In this document: piece by piece, positions 11,944-24,149 of the stretch
Layout: every line of letters starts with the position of its first letter
How positions within the stretch are numbered: the stretch's first letter is position 1
NCBI RefSeq assembly: GCF_001540865.1
Contig: NC_033632.1
Location: 1,701,435 to 1,765,434, forward strand
Reading direction: 5' to 3'
DNA: 64,000 nucleotides
Source of the DNA: Ananas comosus
Taxonomy: Eukaryota > Streptophyta > Magnoliopsida > Poales > Bromeliaceae
Position numbers and translations under genes: made by a program
The notes under the pieces: generated by a model
Database searches by the model: none
What the model saw: the letters and a program-made list of their open reading frames with translations, nothing else
Told to the model about the DNA's origin: nothing

Positions 11944-12796
11944 CCTCTCTCTTTTCTTTTAGATGAAAAAAAGAGAGGGAGAAAAAAAAATTTATTTTGC
12001 ACCAAAAGTAGAGTGTTTTTTTATCCCTTTTCTTATTTTAAACGACAGGAGCATTTTTTTTTCTTTCTCTCTTCTTTTTTTTCTCCTATTCTCTTCATTC
12101 TAACGTAAATTTCATACCGAGAACAGTAATTTTTGAACCCTCGAAATAAATTGGTATAAAATGGTATAAGTCTAAAATTATTATTCTTTTTTTTTTCTAG
12201 AACAAACTTGTTCCCGAGTGAGAACAAGATTAATTAAAATCTAAATTTAATTTTAATTATTATATTAAATTATTAATTAATCTAATAAATATATTTAAAT
12301 TATTATCTATTGTTTAAATAAAGTATTTAATTAATTTATTACTTCTAATTAATTAGCTAATTAATTATTAATAATTTAATACATTTATCCACAAACTAAT
12401 ATATTTATATTGATCAGTCATTCATATTTTTATTAATCTAATTAATTTTTTTACTAGTTACCTAAGTAACATAATTACTAACTGATTAAAAAATTAAATT
12501 ATTTTTTATAATTAATTAATTAATATATTTTTATTATTTTATATAATATTCAAAGCTAATAAATTTATTAATTTATTAACCTCCTATTCAAATTTAACCA
12601 TTCAAACATTATTTATTTTATTTTAAAAAAACAATTCAATTTTTTTTTTTAAATACAAAATTAGTCTAATTACTGCTTGTACATAAACATATACCTATCC
12701 CCATCCACACGAAGAACACCAAACCAGAACCGCAAAGCTAGCTTGAATTAAACAGAACAAAAGAACAAAACCAAGGTTGAAATAGGATCAAACCGN

Positions 12797-12977
12797 AAGT
12801 GACGTAATAAACTAAAGAGTTCAAATTAATAGATGGAGAAACACTTCTACTCACATTTAAATTACAGTAGTTGTGTCAAATCAACGGAGATTAGCAATGC
12901 TTGATAACATGGTTGGGTATAAATCTTGATTCGCTACAAATGATTTGAACTTTTCTCTTTGTTTATTACGTCACTTT
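12797..12977. mobile_element. Stem-loop MITE with ~33-bp terminal inverted repeats
   Basis: AAGTGACGTAATAAAC at 12797 is mirrored by GTTTATTACGTCACTT ending near 12976. The pairing extends inward over about 33 bp (AAAGAGTTCAAAT against ATTTGAACTTTTCTCTTT). The element abuts an N at 12796, so the left flank and target duplication cannot be judged. Confidence 0.6.
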
Positions 12978-13875
12978 ATCTGAAAAGCGTGAAAGCAAAT
13001 CACAGATTTATCCCCAAAGTACTAAGACAACGGGCAAAGCAGATTTCACAAATAATCCAACCATAGCTGTTGTTTACCTTCACAAGAGAGATAAGATCGA
13101 CAAACACAACCCGCAGAAAGGCCTAAGAATAGTCTTAGAATTTCGGCTCACGTGGACAATGGAAATAAAATGAACCACATGCGACGGCAAAGACGGGTAC
13201 TTCGACCCATCGATGTCTCATGTCACATGCTGAACCACTTATTTCCCAGAATTAAGAGGCTTAGAACCGACTCTGATGTTTCAATACTTTATTACTGTAA
13301 AACGACTGAGTAGTGAAATTGCATATTGTTCGCAAGACAAAAAGTAATAATAATAAATTTCCAACCAAAGACATTGAAAAAAGGTGAGGTGTATAGCTAA
13401 CAAACTTTTAACCACTATGCAGCAGGTCGTCATGATTTAACTGTTTAATGTATATTCAGTTTTCCACTATAGAGTTTATCTGTTCCAAATCACTCTTTCT
13501 TTGTGTGTTGTGAATCTCCAATAATTCAGCATCACTATGAAAAGCAAGCAAGAGCGGAAAAACGATACTCATCTTTTATGTATATAAAAAGGTGACCTGA
13601 AATTTCACTGGATCCCCAATTATTTCTGAGTGTCATTCCCCCAGATCTATGGCCTCTTCACTTACACCGAGCTGAAGATGTTTTGATTCGCCGGAGGCCT
13701 TATAGATCCCTGTTACCACCATCAGCATAGAAAACCAACAACCGATTCCAAAGCAAAACCCGGTCGAAAAATAAAAGACCTTCAGGTTTGCATCGAGATC
13801 GATGCCCATAATTAGGGATCACAAAAGAACCCCTTTTTTTTAACTCTGATGATACTATCAAGAGGCCATGAAAAC

Positions 13876-16491
13876 TTATGGCATTTCTTGTTGCAGGTCC
13901 AAGCCATTCCCGACTCTCCTATCGTTCTGGCGTCGGCTAGGGTTTGTCGTCGAGCTGGAGGAGCCCGAGGTAGCCCCTACTTCAGATTTGCACAGAGGGC
14001 AAAGGGCATTGATTTTGAGCCATTTGTCTACACACTCCTTGTGGAAACAGTGCGAACAAGGAAGTTCACGGAGCTCATCGTTTTCAACATACATTCCCAA
14101 GCATATGCAACAGACCTGTGGCATAGTTGCTAAAAGTTAAAATAAAAGGTAATGACACGATTTAAATTTAAGTGCATGGAAAAGTATAAAGAAAAAACTC
14201 ACAGCATCCTCAGCCAAAATGATTCTCTCCTTGTCGGTTCCTGCAGCCAAAATCCCAACTTCGCTTTGGCCTTCTGTGTTAATTTCACTCTCTAAACCAC
14301 TACGACGCCGCTTTAATTTGAACTTATATGTAGGTAATGCATCAATCGATTCGGAGGTAGCACCTCTATTTTGGTTCATTTCTTCTCTAATACCCATAAT
14401 GGATATAATACAAGGCAAGCAGCAGCATATCATTGCACACAGAATGAAAGGCATTGCATAACCGATACAGCTGAATGTAAGGAACACTATACATAACCTG
14501 CAAGGAAGAAAACAATAGGTTTTATATTTTAATACTTATAACATTAACAGTAAAAAGAGAAGATACACATGTAGGTGTTAAATTAGACTATTAGTCATTG
14601 AACTTAAAGAGGAATTAGGCCACTGGTCACTGAACTTCAAAGTGCTGTAATCAATGCATTGAACTCCAGTACCTGATACAATTAGGTCACTCCCTCACTA
14701 GTGAATTAATTTACCAGCGGGACAATGTGGAAATTAATTAAGCTGCCACATCATCTCATCTAGGCTATTGTGAATCAGCTACCACATTATTCCACATAAA
14801 TGCATGCGGTGAAGAGTAAGTCACCCCTTCCATTAGGGACATTAAAATAGTCTCTAACGGAGAATACGAAGTTCAACGAGTCAATAGCAAAATATTGAAG
14901 TTAAGCGGCCTAAGTAAAATTTCCACAATAAATTAAATTGTGTAATTTGTCAAATTCAATTACCTGTACAAGTTAGGAGCATCAGAAGAAGAAGAATGCC
15001 CGCCAAATATCCACACATTTCCCACAACAAACCACACAGCAAAGAAGCAGTCCAGTGCCATTTTAAAATGTTCAATAAGCGCATTAATCCTGTATATCAC
15101 AAAATTTATATTATCTTAAAGTTGAACCAATATAGTAGTCATAAAAGTGATCGAAAGCACACAAAATTCTTTGCATTTTGATAGTATTACCACAAAATGA
15201 TTAATCTGAAAGCCTTAATATATTAATATGCAAGAAGGGCTTTCTAATTAAGAAAAATCAAATTTCCTGAGAATCAAGTGTACATACTTCACAAGAAAGT
15301 TTTTCCATATTGAATGGCTAGATGATCCCAAAAAAAAGGGTCCTAAGCATACAGAAAAAGAACCAACACCGCATAACTTTACAGCCACCACCTACTAGCT
15401 TACAAGTTGCATTACCAATGAAGAGCAATTCACTATGACCCCATGTTTTTTGCTAAAAGTCAATTAGTCTCAGAATACAATTACAAATTTTGATACACCT
15501 TCTCTGAGAATTAAAGAGATTTTTAGTACAAGGAGCAAAAATAAGTCATGATCTGGTCTCTCGGATAACAGATTTAAAAAGCACCCATTATTTAGGATTG
15601 AATTTCATAAAGAATAACTGAGCATCACATTGACAGTTACTGAAAATAAAGAACCCTTTCACTCCTATTAAAAATTATTCAAAAGAGTCTATCTTTAGCA
15701 TCTGAATGTAACACAGGTGCTCAAAAGAACCAAGTAAATAGCGTCTCTCAGAAATTTCTGCGATGAAAAAGAATCATAAAGACAACAGAGATTAATATTG
15801 CAGTGGGCGAGATAAATGTTAAAATAAGGTACCTTGGATTAGCAGTTATTATATTTTGTCTTAATTGTGAGACCTCGGCATTTCCATGACCATGCACTCC
15901 TTCTGAATTTTGAGCACCAGAAATGACAGTGTAAGAAGATTGTGGAAGGTTGTCTGGAGAAGAAGATCCCTGACGTGATTCTTGTTCAGAGTTCAGGTTG
16001 TTGCGATGAATATAGCGCCAATAAAGATGAGGGAGGGTAGCAATACAGCCCACCGTATAACCAATAATCCACTCAAACAAAGGAGCTTTTGGGTGCTCAT
16101 GCCTTGAGAGGGCGAGGACGATAACTGCTGCTATAATTTGGCTCACATTGACAACGAGCTCAACTGAGATCCAGAGTCCAGAGTTCAAAGGGCTTCTGCG
16201 AGTGGCACGATTGTAATTATCACCGCCTCTTCTATTGAAAGAAGCATTTCTAGAGTTAGATACAGTCGGTGATGGTAATGATGGTTGTGAGAGAGGAGGT
16301 GATGTGCTTGTTGAAGGTCTATCATTGTAATTTAAATCAAAGTCATCACGACCATTTTGATCAGAGATTGAGGCCGATCTTGGTATATCAATTGCATGCT
16401 CATGGGTGTTAGGGTTTGCTGTGCGGTCCATCAATAAAGGATGTCTATCAGTTTGAACTTCACTTTGTGGTTCCAGCAGGGAAACTGCCAT
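13876..16491 (-). CDS. Membrane-anchored RING-H2 E3 ubiquitin ligase (At1g12760/At1g63170-like)
   Basis: Four exons on the minus strand, 15833-16491, 14964-15089, 14203-14497 and 13876-14115, join in phase to encode 439 aa. The start is the ATG at 16491 (MAVSLLEPQSEVQ). The N-terminal ~115 residues are Ser/Pro/Asn-rich and probably disordered. Four hydrophobic segments follow: LWISVELVVNVSQIIAAVIV, FEWIIGYTVGCIATL, FFAVWFVVGNVWIF, and a long Cys-rich one containing CAMICCCLPCIISIMG. The last exon carries a complete RING-H2 finger with CCIC, PCSHCFHKEC and LCPLC, spaced C-x2-C, C-x-H-x2-H-x2-C and C-x2-C. Such proteins sit in endomembranes and pass ubiquitin from an E2 to substrates; the substrates of this subgroup are unknown to me. 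The 5' UTR probably extends to about 17700. Confidence 0.93.
14587..14935. repeat. Imperfect inverted-repeat element in an intron of the RING gene
   Basis: The left part has CATTGAACTTAAAGAGG, TTAGGCCACTGG and CACTGAACTTC. The right part has the complements GAAGTTCAACGAGTCAATAG and AGCGGCCTAAG. The arms are diverged. It resembles MITE-derived sequences common in plant introns and promoters. Boundaries are approximate. Confidence 0.4.
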
Positions 16492-19400
16492 CAACAAACA
16501 CAGCTAAACATAAAATAAAAATTGGCATAGAAGTGCTGAGCTTGCCTCGTTCCTAACCTTCACCAACTTTCCTCTTAATACGGAAACTTAATATCTCGGT
16601 AAGAGCTCGGTCCGATCTCCAAAAATAAATAACTCCAACTTCAATGAAGTTCTTTGGAATCACCACAGAACAATTTGCAATAAACCAGAAAAATAAAATC
16701 TCTTTATTTTCTTCTATTGGTGAAAGAGAAATTCAGAGACACCTGCAATGCAAGATATATAACATCGACAATTAGCACTACTGTACAAATTGTGAAACTT
16801 TACAAAATCAAAAGTATTTTCGTACACAAATAGCCAACTGAGGAGCTTCCACACATATATAACTACAGTAAACAATCCAAAATGAAGAATAGATAGATTA
16901 GTGGCCTAACAACGAACCTTCCTTTCACCCTATAAAATAGATATGTACTCTATGGCATTTTAACATAGGTGAAATATCTGATAGGTTTCATTGCTACAAG
17001 TAAACATTAATTATAGTGTATCTAGAGCTCATTAAAGATTTTAGTACATATATAACTTAAAGAAGGAAATGCACAGATATTAATTGCAATACTATGATTC
17101 CAATTATGAGATAATCAAAGTACAATGCCCCTAGGGTAATTATCCAACGACACAAATACAAAACGCCCTAGGCATCAAACTCCCATAAAATCCAAAAAGC
17201 AAATAAAGTCATCGAATCACGATACCAATCCCGAATCCCACTAAATCCATTCTAAACAGTTAGAAACTCATGGAAAAGAACAAAAATTAGGAAAATCCCA
17301 TGAAAATTCCTGCAAAAAGCAACCAGCATAGATCGAAACAAACCGAGAATGTAATAAATAGTGCAGAAACCCTAATATTGTGTCACAAGCAAAACCAGAT
17401 GCCATTTTCAGCTCATTGACCCCAAAAACGCCCACAGAGCCCCAATCCGCGAGTTTGTGAAGCACGAAAACACTAAAATGAACCCTAAATTATTCAATTA
17501 ATGAAAAAAATATCAATTCCAAACCAATCTGAGAAGAATCGGTTCCGAATGATAGGGAAAGCTCGAATCAATTCCATCCCTAAACGAAACCCTAAAGCGA
17601 ATACTAAATTACTTGAGATCGAAGCAAATGGAGGAGGAATCGAGGGCGAAATCGTACCAAATCCTCTTCTAACCCATCGCCCTCGATCGGAGTCGAAGAG
17701 GAATCTCGTGGGATTCTCCTCAAATTCTCTCTCCTCTCTCGCCGTTCTCGTTTTCTTTTTTCCTTTTTTTTTTTTGATTATTTTTGGGGCGTCAGCTTTT
17801 GGGTGTATCCATTTCGTCGATGAGCCGTTGGAATATACGATGAGGTGAGAGGGCAAAATTGGAATTTCGCCTCTGCGCCGGTTTCAAATTGTCCGAGTAG
17901 GGAAATCATGAATCAATCTTGACCGTCCGATCAATCGACTTTGACGGTGATGGGGTGAGTTGGACGGTTGCCACTTGGAGGCTTGAAAACGATTTGCGGA
18001 TTAGGTGTGCATTCTGAAACACGTGTCGGAATATCATTCGCTGTTGGTTGTGTTGTGCGTTTTAGAGGGGAGTCGGTTTGATTGCGTACTTAGTTCCAGG
18101 GGTATTATCGTCATTACGAAAGGATATAAAGCGACGCGATACATTCGTCCTTAGAATACGTGACGCGGTCGGAGATTATAATGGGTGGCATTTTAGTCAT
18201 TTCGCTTATGTCTGAAATTTCGACCTGATATTTTTGAAATAAAATACTCGACGTACGATGAACATTGGACGGTTAAAATAAGCGGAATTTTACCAACATA
18301 ATTCTCGTGTTCTTTATGGCCCGTTCAATCGGCGTAGTCTTATTGCCTACACCTGGTGCACCGGTGAGCTCGTGCACCACACTCCATCAACAATTTTACG
18401 TATTGAATAATTTGATCTTATCCTTCAACAATATGTATGAATGATTGGATAAAAAATAAGATCATATATAGGGGTACCTGCTACACTACCTAGGTTTAGC
18501 AAATAATTTTTCAAGATAAATAAAATTGATGTAATAGCAAAATTAGAGGAGAGTTATGCATTGATATTATTGGAAGCGTGATTTTTTCTAATATCAATTG
18601 TTAGAATCGATATTTGCATTGATACAGATTATGTCAAGATTCAAAATAGAACAAAATTATATGAGGAAAAGATACTAAAGACCCTAGAAGACACACCCTC
18701 GGTCTTATACAGCCACGTCTACTGTGGCTTGTTCCTCTTAGTAATCTATGTCTAACTATATATAGCTATTAAATCATAACAGATGATAAATTCAACTTTT
18801 ACTTTAGATAATTATATATCCTGCTCAAATTATATTAGTTTTTAAATATAGTCAATGTATATTTTGGATAAACTCTATCTCTAATTAAATTTTAGATCAC
18901 GTTTGGATTACTATTCCAATAGATACATCACCCATGGAATCAAGCACCTTTGACCCGTCGATTACTATTCCAATAAATTTAGTCAATTAATTGATAAGTG
19001 TACATGTGTATAACATTACTAGACACAGTCCAAGTAAGACAATTTCATTTTGATTCGTTAACGCCTTGGTTGTAAGATCATTGGATCCGTCGAGGCCATA
19101 ATTTCAACATCGTTTTGTTAAACTTAAAAATGAAGCAAGTATAATTGCTCTCCACTCACCTTTTTAAATGCACAAAATTAAATACAAGTTGCATCTTAAC
19201 AACCTAGCCCATTAATTAATTAATTAATTAATTAATTAATAATTGTATATTAAGTCGGTTCCCTAATTATTATTCACAAGATAAAAGCATGCTTTCGAAA
19301 CTGAGTTAATAAAGTGCGAAATATAACTGGACATGTTTTCTAAGTTTCTTTGTTTCTAAGTGTATACACAAATTACGATACAATTTTTAATTTCAATCTG

Positions 19401-19691
19401 TTGCCCATCCATTATGGACATATAAATTAAAGATGCATAAAAATTATCAATGCGTACGCGTACAAATACAAGCTTACATTAATAACAAAGTCAATGTAAT
19501 ACAAGCTTATATTAATAATGAACACAACAAGTTTACATATTAATTAATGTTATTCATTTAACTCCACCAGGCACTCACAAAAGGAAATTAACCATGATAA
19601 CAAATAACGTAAAAAAGCCTTCCAAACCAACATTTTATAACCCCTTGCAAGCGTGCATGCATGCATGCACGCATGCACGTACGTAACCGCC
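16492..19691. other. Divergent promoter region of the RING gene and downstream flank of the subtilase array
   Basis: The 5' leader of the RING gene lies in 16492-17860. From about 17930 to 18300 the DNA is a diverged copy of segments at 24420-24770 and 35265-36140, sharing words such as GGTTGGACGG, ATTCGTCC and CTGAAATTT. It is therefore spacer DNA of the subtilase array duplicated beyond the last gene copy. A TTAA-type tetranucleotide run is at 19206-19243 and a CATG-rich run at 19655-19680. No gene is seen. Confidence 0.6.
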
Positions 19692-22109
19692 TCAAACGAA
19701 CTTAACCGCAATCGGGGTTTTGACGACCCGATCCCCAGAGACCCACTCGATTTTCCCCGCGGCGTACTTGACCGGCACGACATCCGAGGCAGGTCTGAGC
19801 ACCGCGAGGCTAACGTTAAAGCTCGCCTCCTGGTACAACCTCGAAAAGCGCAGCTGATGCGTTGACAAGTCAACCCTCACCCCCCTCCGGCACCGTGATG
19901 CGCGCCCTGTACACCGATCTCGGATTCCCGACGTTCGTCGCGGTCCGGCTCACCGTTACAGCGGGCCCTTCCCTCCGCTGCAGCGACACCTGTATCGACG
20001 GGTAGTTCATCATCGGCGCACTTGTCCACCTCATGGCCGAGCAATTCATCCGCCTACGGTACAACATCCGCATCTCCATGTTGGTGTACCCGAGTGCGCA
20101 TAAATAGCCGGCATAGTCACCAGGCTGGATGTCGTACACAAGCCCGGGATCAATAGCTCTCAGGGGGTCGACGTGTCCGGCGCCAGTCGTGAATATGCCT
20201 GCCGTTCTGTTCGATAGCTCATCGGTGATCGGATTCCCGTCGAGGTCGACGTCCTTTGCCGATGTTATAATTGCCGAGTGTACGAAAGCTGGCGACCATG
20301 TCGGGTGTTTGTTTCCGATCAGCGCGGCAATGCCGGCCACGTGAGGGGTCGCCATCGACGTGCCGCTGTCAAAGTTGAATGTCGATTCTGCAAGCCCAGA
20401 TGGATTGGACCCGACCTCGAACGGCCATGCTGCGAGGATGTTCACACCCGGCGCGAGCACGTCGGGCTTCAAAATCCCTCCATTCGACAGCGGCGGCCCA
20501 CGGGAGGAGAAGTAGGCTACCGCGGGCGACGGGCGGTGGCCATACGTCGTCGCATTGAAAATGATCGACGCATTTGCACCACTAACGCCCGTTGAATTTT
20601 GCAGCGAGTAGTAGTAGGTTTGAACCTTTAGCCCATCCAAGTAGCCCAAGTGCACCACCGGAAGAACGTGTGGTTCTGAAAGCGTCGAGTAACCTTTCTC
20701 CTCCGGATTCAGCAGTATCAGCGCCGCCCCGCCGGCCGCGTACACCACCTCGCCCTTCTCGACGTTCCTGCTGTTGCCAAGGTGGCACAGCACTATCTTC
20801 TTCCACACATCGATGGAGTTCAGTGACCCTTTCAGGCAGTACTTCGCACTACGGCGGCCAATCGCCCCCGGATATACAATCGGCAGCGTTCTCGACGTGT
20901 TGAACGAGCTCGGCTGGTATGCTGTTTCGCCCTCTAGCGCTTCTCCGTTCCCGAGTTTCACGATAGATTTAATCCTCCGGTCAGTAGATGTTGCCCCAAC
21001 CGTCAATACCTGTTAAATATAAAGTACTAAATACCTTTTTTTTTTTGGTTGCAACGTAAAGCATCGTTCTTTTATTAAAACATGAGATCCGGAGTTGATA
21101 CCAGTACGCACCCACGGCGCGTCATGTGCCAACGTATTCTCATTCGCCCCCAAGTTGCCTGCAGCAGTGACGGCAGCTATCCCGCGCAACACTGCAGCCA
21201 GCGACCCCTTCGACACGCCATCATTGTAATACCTATCCGCTGCATTGCCGCCGAGGGACATGGAGATGATGTCGACGCGGTCGTAGATGGCCTGGTCGAT
21301 CGCGGCAAGTACGTCGCTGGCAGTGCAGCCGTCTTTGAAGCACACCTTGTAAATGGCGAGGTGCGCCCGTGGCGCCATCCCCGCAGCGGTGCCAAGAGTG
21401 CTTCCGAGGACGCTGGCGTTGTCGATGAAGTTCCCGGCGGCGATGCTGGCCACGTGGGTCCCGTGCCCCGCGGTGTCGACCGCCGAGGCGTTCGGTGACG
21501 CTTTGAACCCGCGCGCGGCGATGATCTTGTTGTTGCACGAGACCCCGCTCGCCACGGAGCAGTTTCCTCGCCAGTTGGGCGGCGGCAGCGGCATGTCCGA
21601 GTCGCCGAACGAGGGGTGCGTCGGGTGGATCCCCGTGTCCAGGATCCCGATCACGACGCCCTGGCCGAAGCTCGCGTCTGCCTACGTGGCGCCGCTCCGT
21701 TGGGTGAGGCCCATGAACTGGGGGGTGTACGTGGTGAGGAGTGGGTGGACCTGGTCCACGCTCGCGTGGACGAACCCGGGCTTCGACTCCATGGCCCTGA
21801 CCTCGGCTGGCGTCAGCCGCGCCGCGAACCCGCTCATGACGTCACGGTGTAGGAGTAGACGAGGCGGGGCGCGCCGGAGTGCAAAGTCGGCGTCGGTAAG
21901 AAAGACCCGTGATAGCCACGTAAGTCGTCGAAGCCTAAGGAGTCGGCGCCGAGTGGCTCGTCGACGTGGACGATGTACGTGCGGAGTTCGTTGGAGTCGG
22001 CGTTTGGTTCGTTCACGATGGGGAATAGCTGCGCATGAATATTAATCGTTATAATAATTGTTAGAAGAGAATAGACGGTGACGAGAACAAGTCGTTGCCG
22101 AGTCTTCAT
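19692..22109 (-). pseudogene. Subtilisin-like serine protease pseudogene (array copy S1)
   Basis: Two exons as in the intact copies: exon 1 22109 to 21112 and exon 2 21009 to 19692. Three lesions are visible against copies S2 and S3. A 2-bp insertion near 21848-21850 shifts the frame after VYSY and ends translation 91 codons from the ATG. A TAG stop lies at 21682-21684 in the region before the catalytic Asp. A 1-bp insertion in a C-run at about 19876-19886 separates the C-terminal fibronectin-like domain. The triad motifs GILDTGIHPTH, AGHGTHVAS and GTSMATPHVAG are still encoded in the broken frames, so inactivation looks recent. The first 91 codons still encode a signal peptide and most of the propeptide. 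It is the lowest-coordinate, most downstream copy of the array. Confidence 0.85.
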
Positions 22110-22183
22110 TTTTGTGTGTGAACGAACGATAAAAGTGATCAGAGAAGAAGAGAGCGCATCTGAGCCAGGTTTCTACAATGGGA

Positions 22184-22243
<60 letters not shown>

Positions 22244-22565
22244 GAGCNAAGTCTTGTAATCAAGATCAAGAGTATAGATCTTGTTTTAAATAGTTTAAAG
22301 AATTTTCTAACAAAAATTCAATTGATTTGAATATCTTTACACCGTTAAACGAGAAAATGCCTCATATCGACCATTAAAATTATAAATTTTGAAACTCTTT
22401 GATCATTAAGCAAATGATGTCGAAAAGATTTGAAACTTGATTTCTAAACACTTCAAGTGATATATATCATATTCAACGGTGCCGATCGTCGATTTGGAGG
22501 CTCCATCATCGAAAATAAATGGGTGGTAAAAGAGTCCGTTTGCTATCGATAGTATTCTAGCTCAA

Positions 22566-22648
<83 letters not shown>
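22184..22648 (-). mobile_element. Micron-like element between TA microsatellites (copy 2)
   Basis: A TA run at 22184-22240, a body at about 22246-22568 and a second TA run at 22569-22648. On the minus strand the body starts ACTATCGATAGCAAACGG and shares AGAAAATTCTTTA and AACGGTGTA with copy 1 at 1462-1879. An N is present at 22248. It lies upstream of the S1 pseudogene, and the first TA run is close to where the other copies have their TATA-rich promoters. Confidence 0.6.
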
Positions 22649-22651
<3 letters not shown>

Positions 22652-23292
22652 GAGATCGGTGCACATGGGCTAGAGAACTGGGGAGAGTAGATACATACAT
22701 GTATATATGTAGAGATGCACATGGCTGTATTAATTATAGGTGTTTTTAGTAGTGAATCAAAGGTGAAGAAATTTGTATTAGAGATGTTTTAAGTAGTGAA
22801 TTATAGGTGAATTATGGTAAGCATGCAATGAACGTCTGCATTATTTTTATTAAACAAACACGAAGAAATAATAGTGGGAATCCGATGGCCATACAGCGAA
22901 GTGACAGTGTTATAATAATAATAATAAAAGATCTAATTCGTTGGCTACATAAAAAATTTAAAAAAAGTCTAAACAAATAAAGAAATGTAATATTTATTAT
23001 CCACGAACGAGACAAAACAGTGAGTTTTATTAAAATCCAAATAAACATAAAAAATAACTCTCTCAGAAAACCCTGACTCCAAAATCCATCACATCATTTC
23101 TCTCATCCACTGCATTAACTTAAAAAATAAGGATATATTTATATTACGAACTAAACTATGATAAAATCAGAAAAAAAAATCAATATGATTTACAATAATC
23201 TTAAGTTATCTAAATGGAATGGAGCAAACCTGTACACTCCTAAAAGGTGTGTAAATTTTACACCTATTTATCCAATTATCAATATTTGCACT

Positions 23293-23890
23293 GTGTGGAC
23301 CGGAGATATGGCTTGCGCATTGTGTGGGGTTTTTGACGAGTCGGTGGATCATCTGTTCACCCAATGCATACTTATCAAATTTATCATGGTCTTAGGACTC
23401 GACGACGTTCAGCCGGAGGACCATCTCAGCAAGAGAGGATGGACTGGAGATATGGCTTGCGCGTTGTGTGGGATTTTTGACGAGTCGGTGGATCATCTGT
23501 TCACCCAATACATACTTATCAAATTTATCATGGTCTTGGGACTCGACGACGTTCAGCCGGAGGACCTGGGTGATGATGTTCATGCTGTCTGGGATAGGTG
23601 GAGGGGACGGTATGGTGCACTAAATAGAAGGAACGGACTAGCTGATTTAGCTGCATGCTGGTGGACCATCTGGAAGGCCCGAAACAATCGAATATTTCGT
23701 AACATACAAGTGGACCCGGTTTCGGTGGTGCGTAGGCTCAAACAGCTGATTCATTTGTGGAAGGACTCTTTATGATTGCGTGTTTTTTTTTTTTTTCTCT
23801 CTCTCTCTGAGACCCGGATTGTCTCACCTCTGTAGCCTAATTCATATCTTCAATGAATGAAGCAAATAGCGCGCTACCTATTCTCAAAAA
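23293..23890 (+). mobile_element. 5'-truncated LINE 3' end (zf-RVT region) with an internal 144-bp tandem duplication
   Basis: An open frame ending at 23775 encodes CALCGVFDESVDHLFTQC and, further on, AACWWTIWKARNNRIF, the zinc-binding and C-terminal region that follows reverse transcriptase in plant LINEs. The segment 23296-23439 is tandemly repeated at 23440-23583, in frame (48 codons). In the second copy the Cys of FTQC is Tyr. After the stop come a 3' UTR with AATGAATGAAGCAAATAGCG and a short A-run. Direct repeats AATATTTGCACT (23281) and AATATTAGCACC (23891) flank it. Unoccupied equivalents of the site exist near 28590 and 33735. Confidence 0.75.
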
Positions 23891-23988
23891 AATATTAGCA
23901 CCTTACAAGATGTACACTCTTTTTTGGATGGTATGCCTAAATAGTAACCGGTGTAAAAACTTAATTTAGGCTCAAGGTTCGTCATCAA

Positions 23989-24146
23989 CCGACCATTTCT
24001 AGTGTAAGCGGTAAGGGCTTAGTAGTTGATACTTGAGGTTTCAAGTTCGAATGCTATTTGATTCACATTTACAAGTAAGTTTATTTGTAAATAAAATAAA
24101 CGACTCATGTAGTATGCTATCTATCTCTCTCTCTAAAAAGAAAAAA
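23989..24146 (+). mobile_element. SINE, copy 2, with target-site duplication
   Basis: A tRNA-like head has an A-box-like GCGGTAAGGGCTTAGTAG and a B-box-like GGTTTCAAGTTCGAATGC. The 3' part ends GTAGTATGCTATCTATCTC and then A-rich sequence. Perfect 11-bp repeats GGTTCGTCATC at 23976-23986 and 24148-24158 flank it. The paralogous spacer near 35000 lacks the insert. Confidence 0.75.
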
Positions 24147-24149
24147 GGG

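Larger units (their letters stand above)
8369..13875. other. Gene-free interval with microsatellites, MITEs and a SINE
   Basis: After the 3' UTR of the PGR-like gene (to about 8720) I see no supportable gene. The stretch holds GA and TG/CG microsatellites (10699-10943), an inverted pair of ~190-bp MITEs (11180-11661), a SINE-like copy (about 11790-11943), very AT-rich DNA (12230-12660) and a stem-loop MITE next to an N (12797-12977). A Cys-rich frame on the minus strand at 9186-9257 was considered and rejected. Confidence 0.55.
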
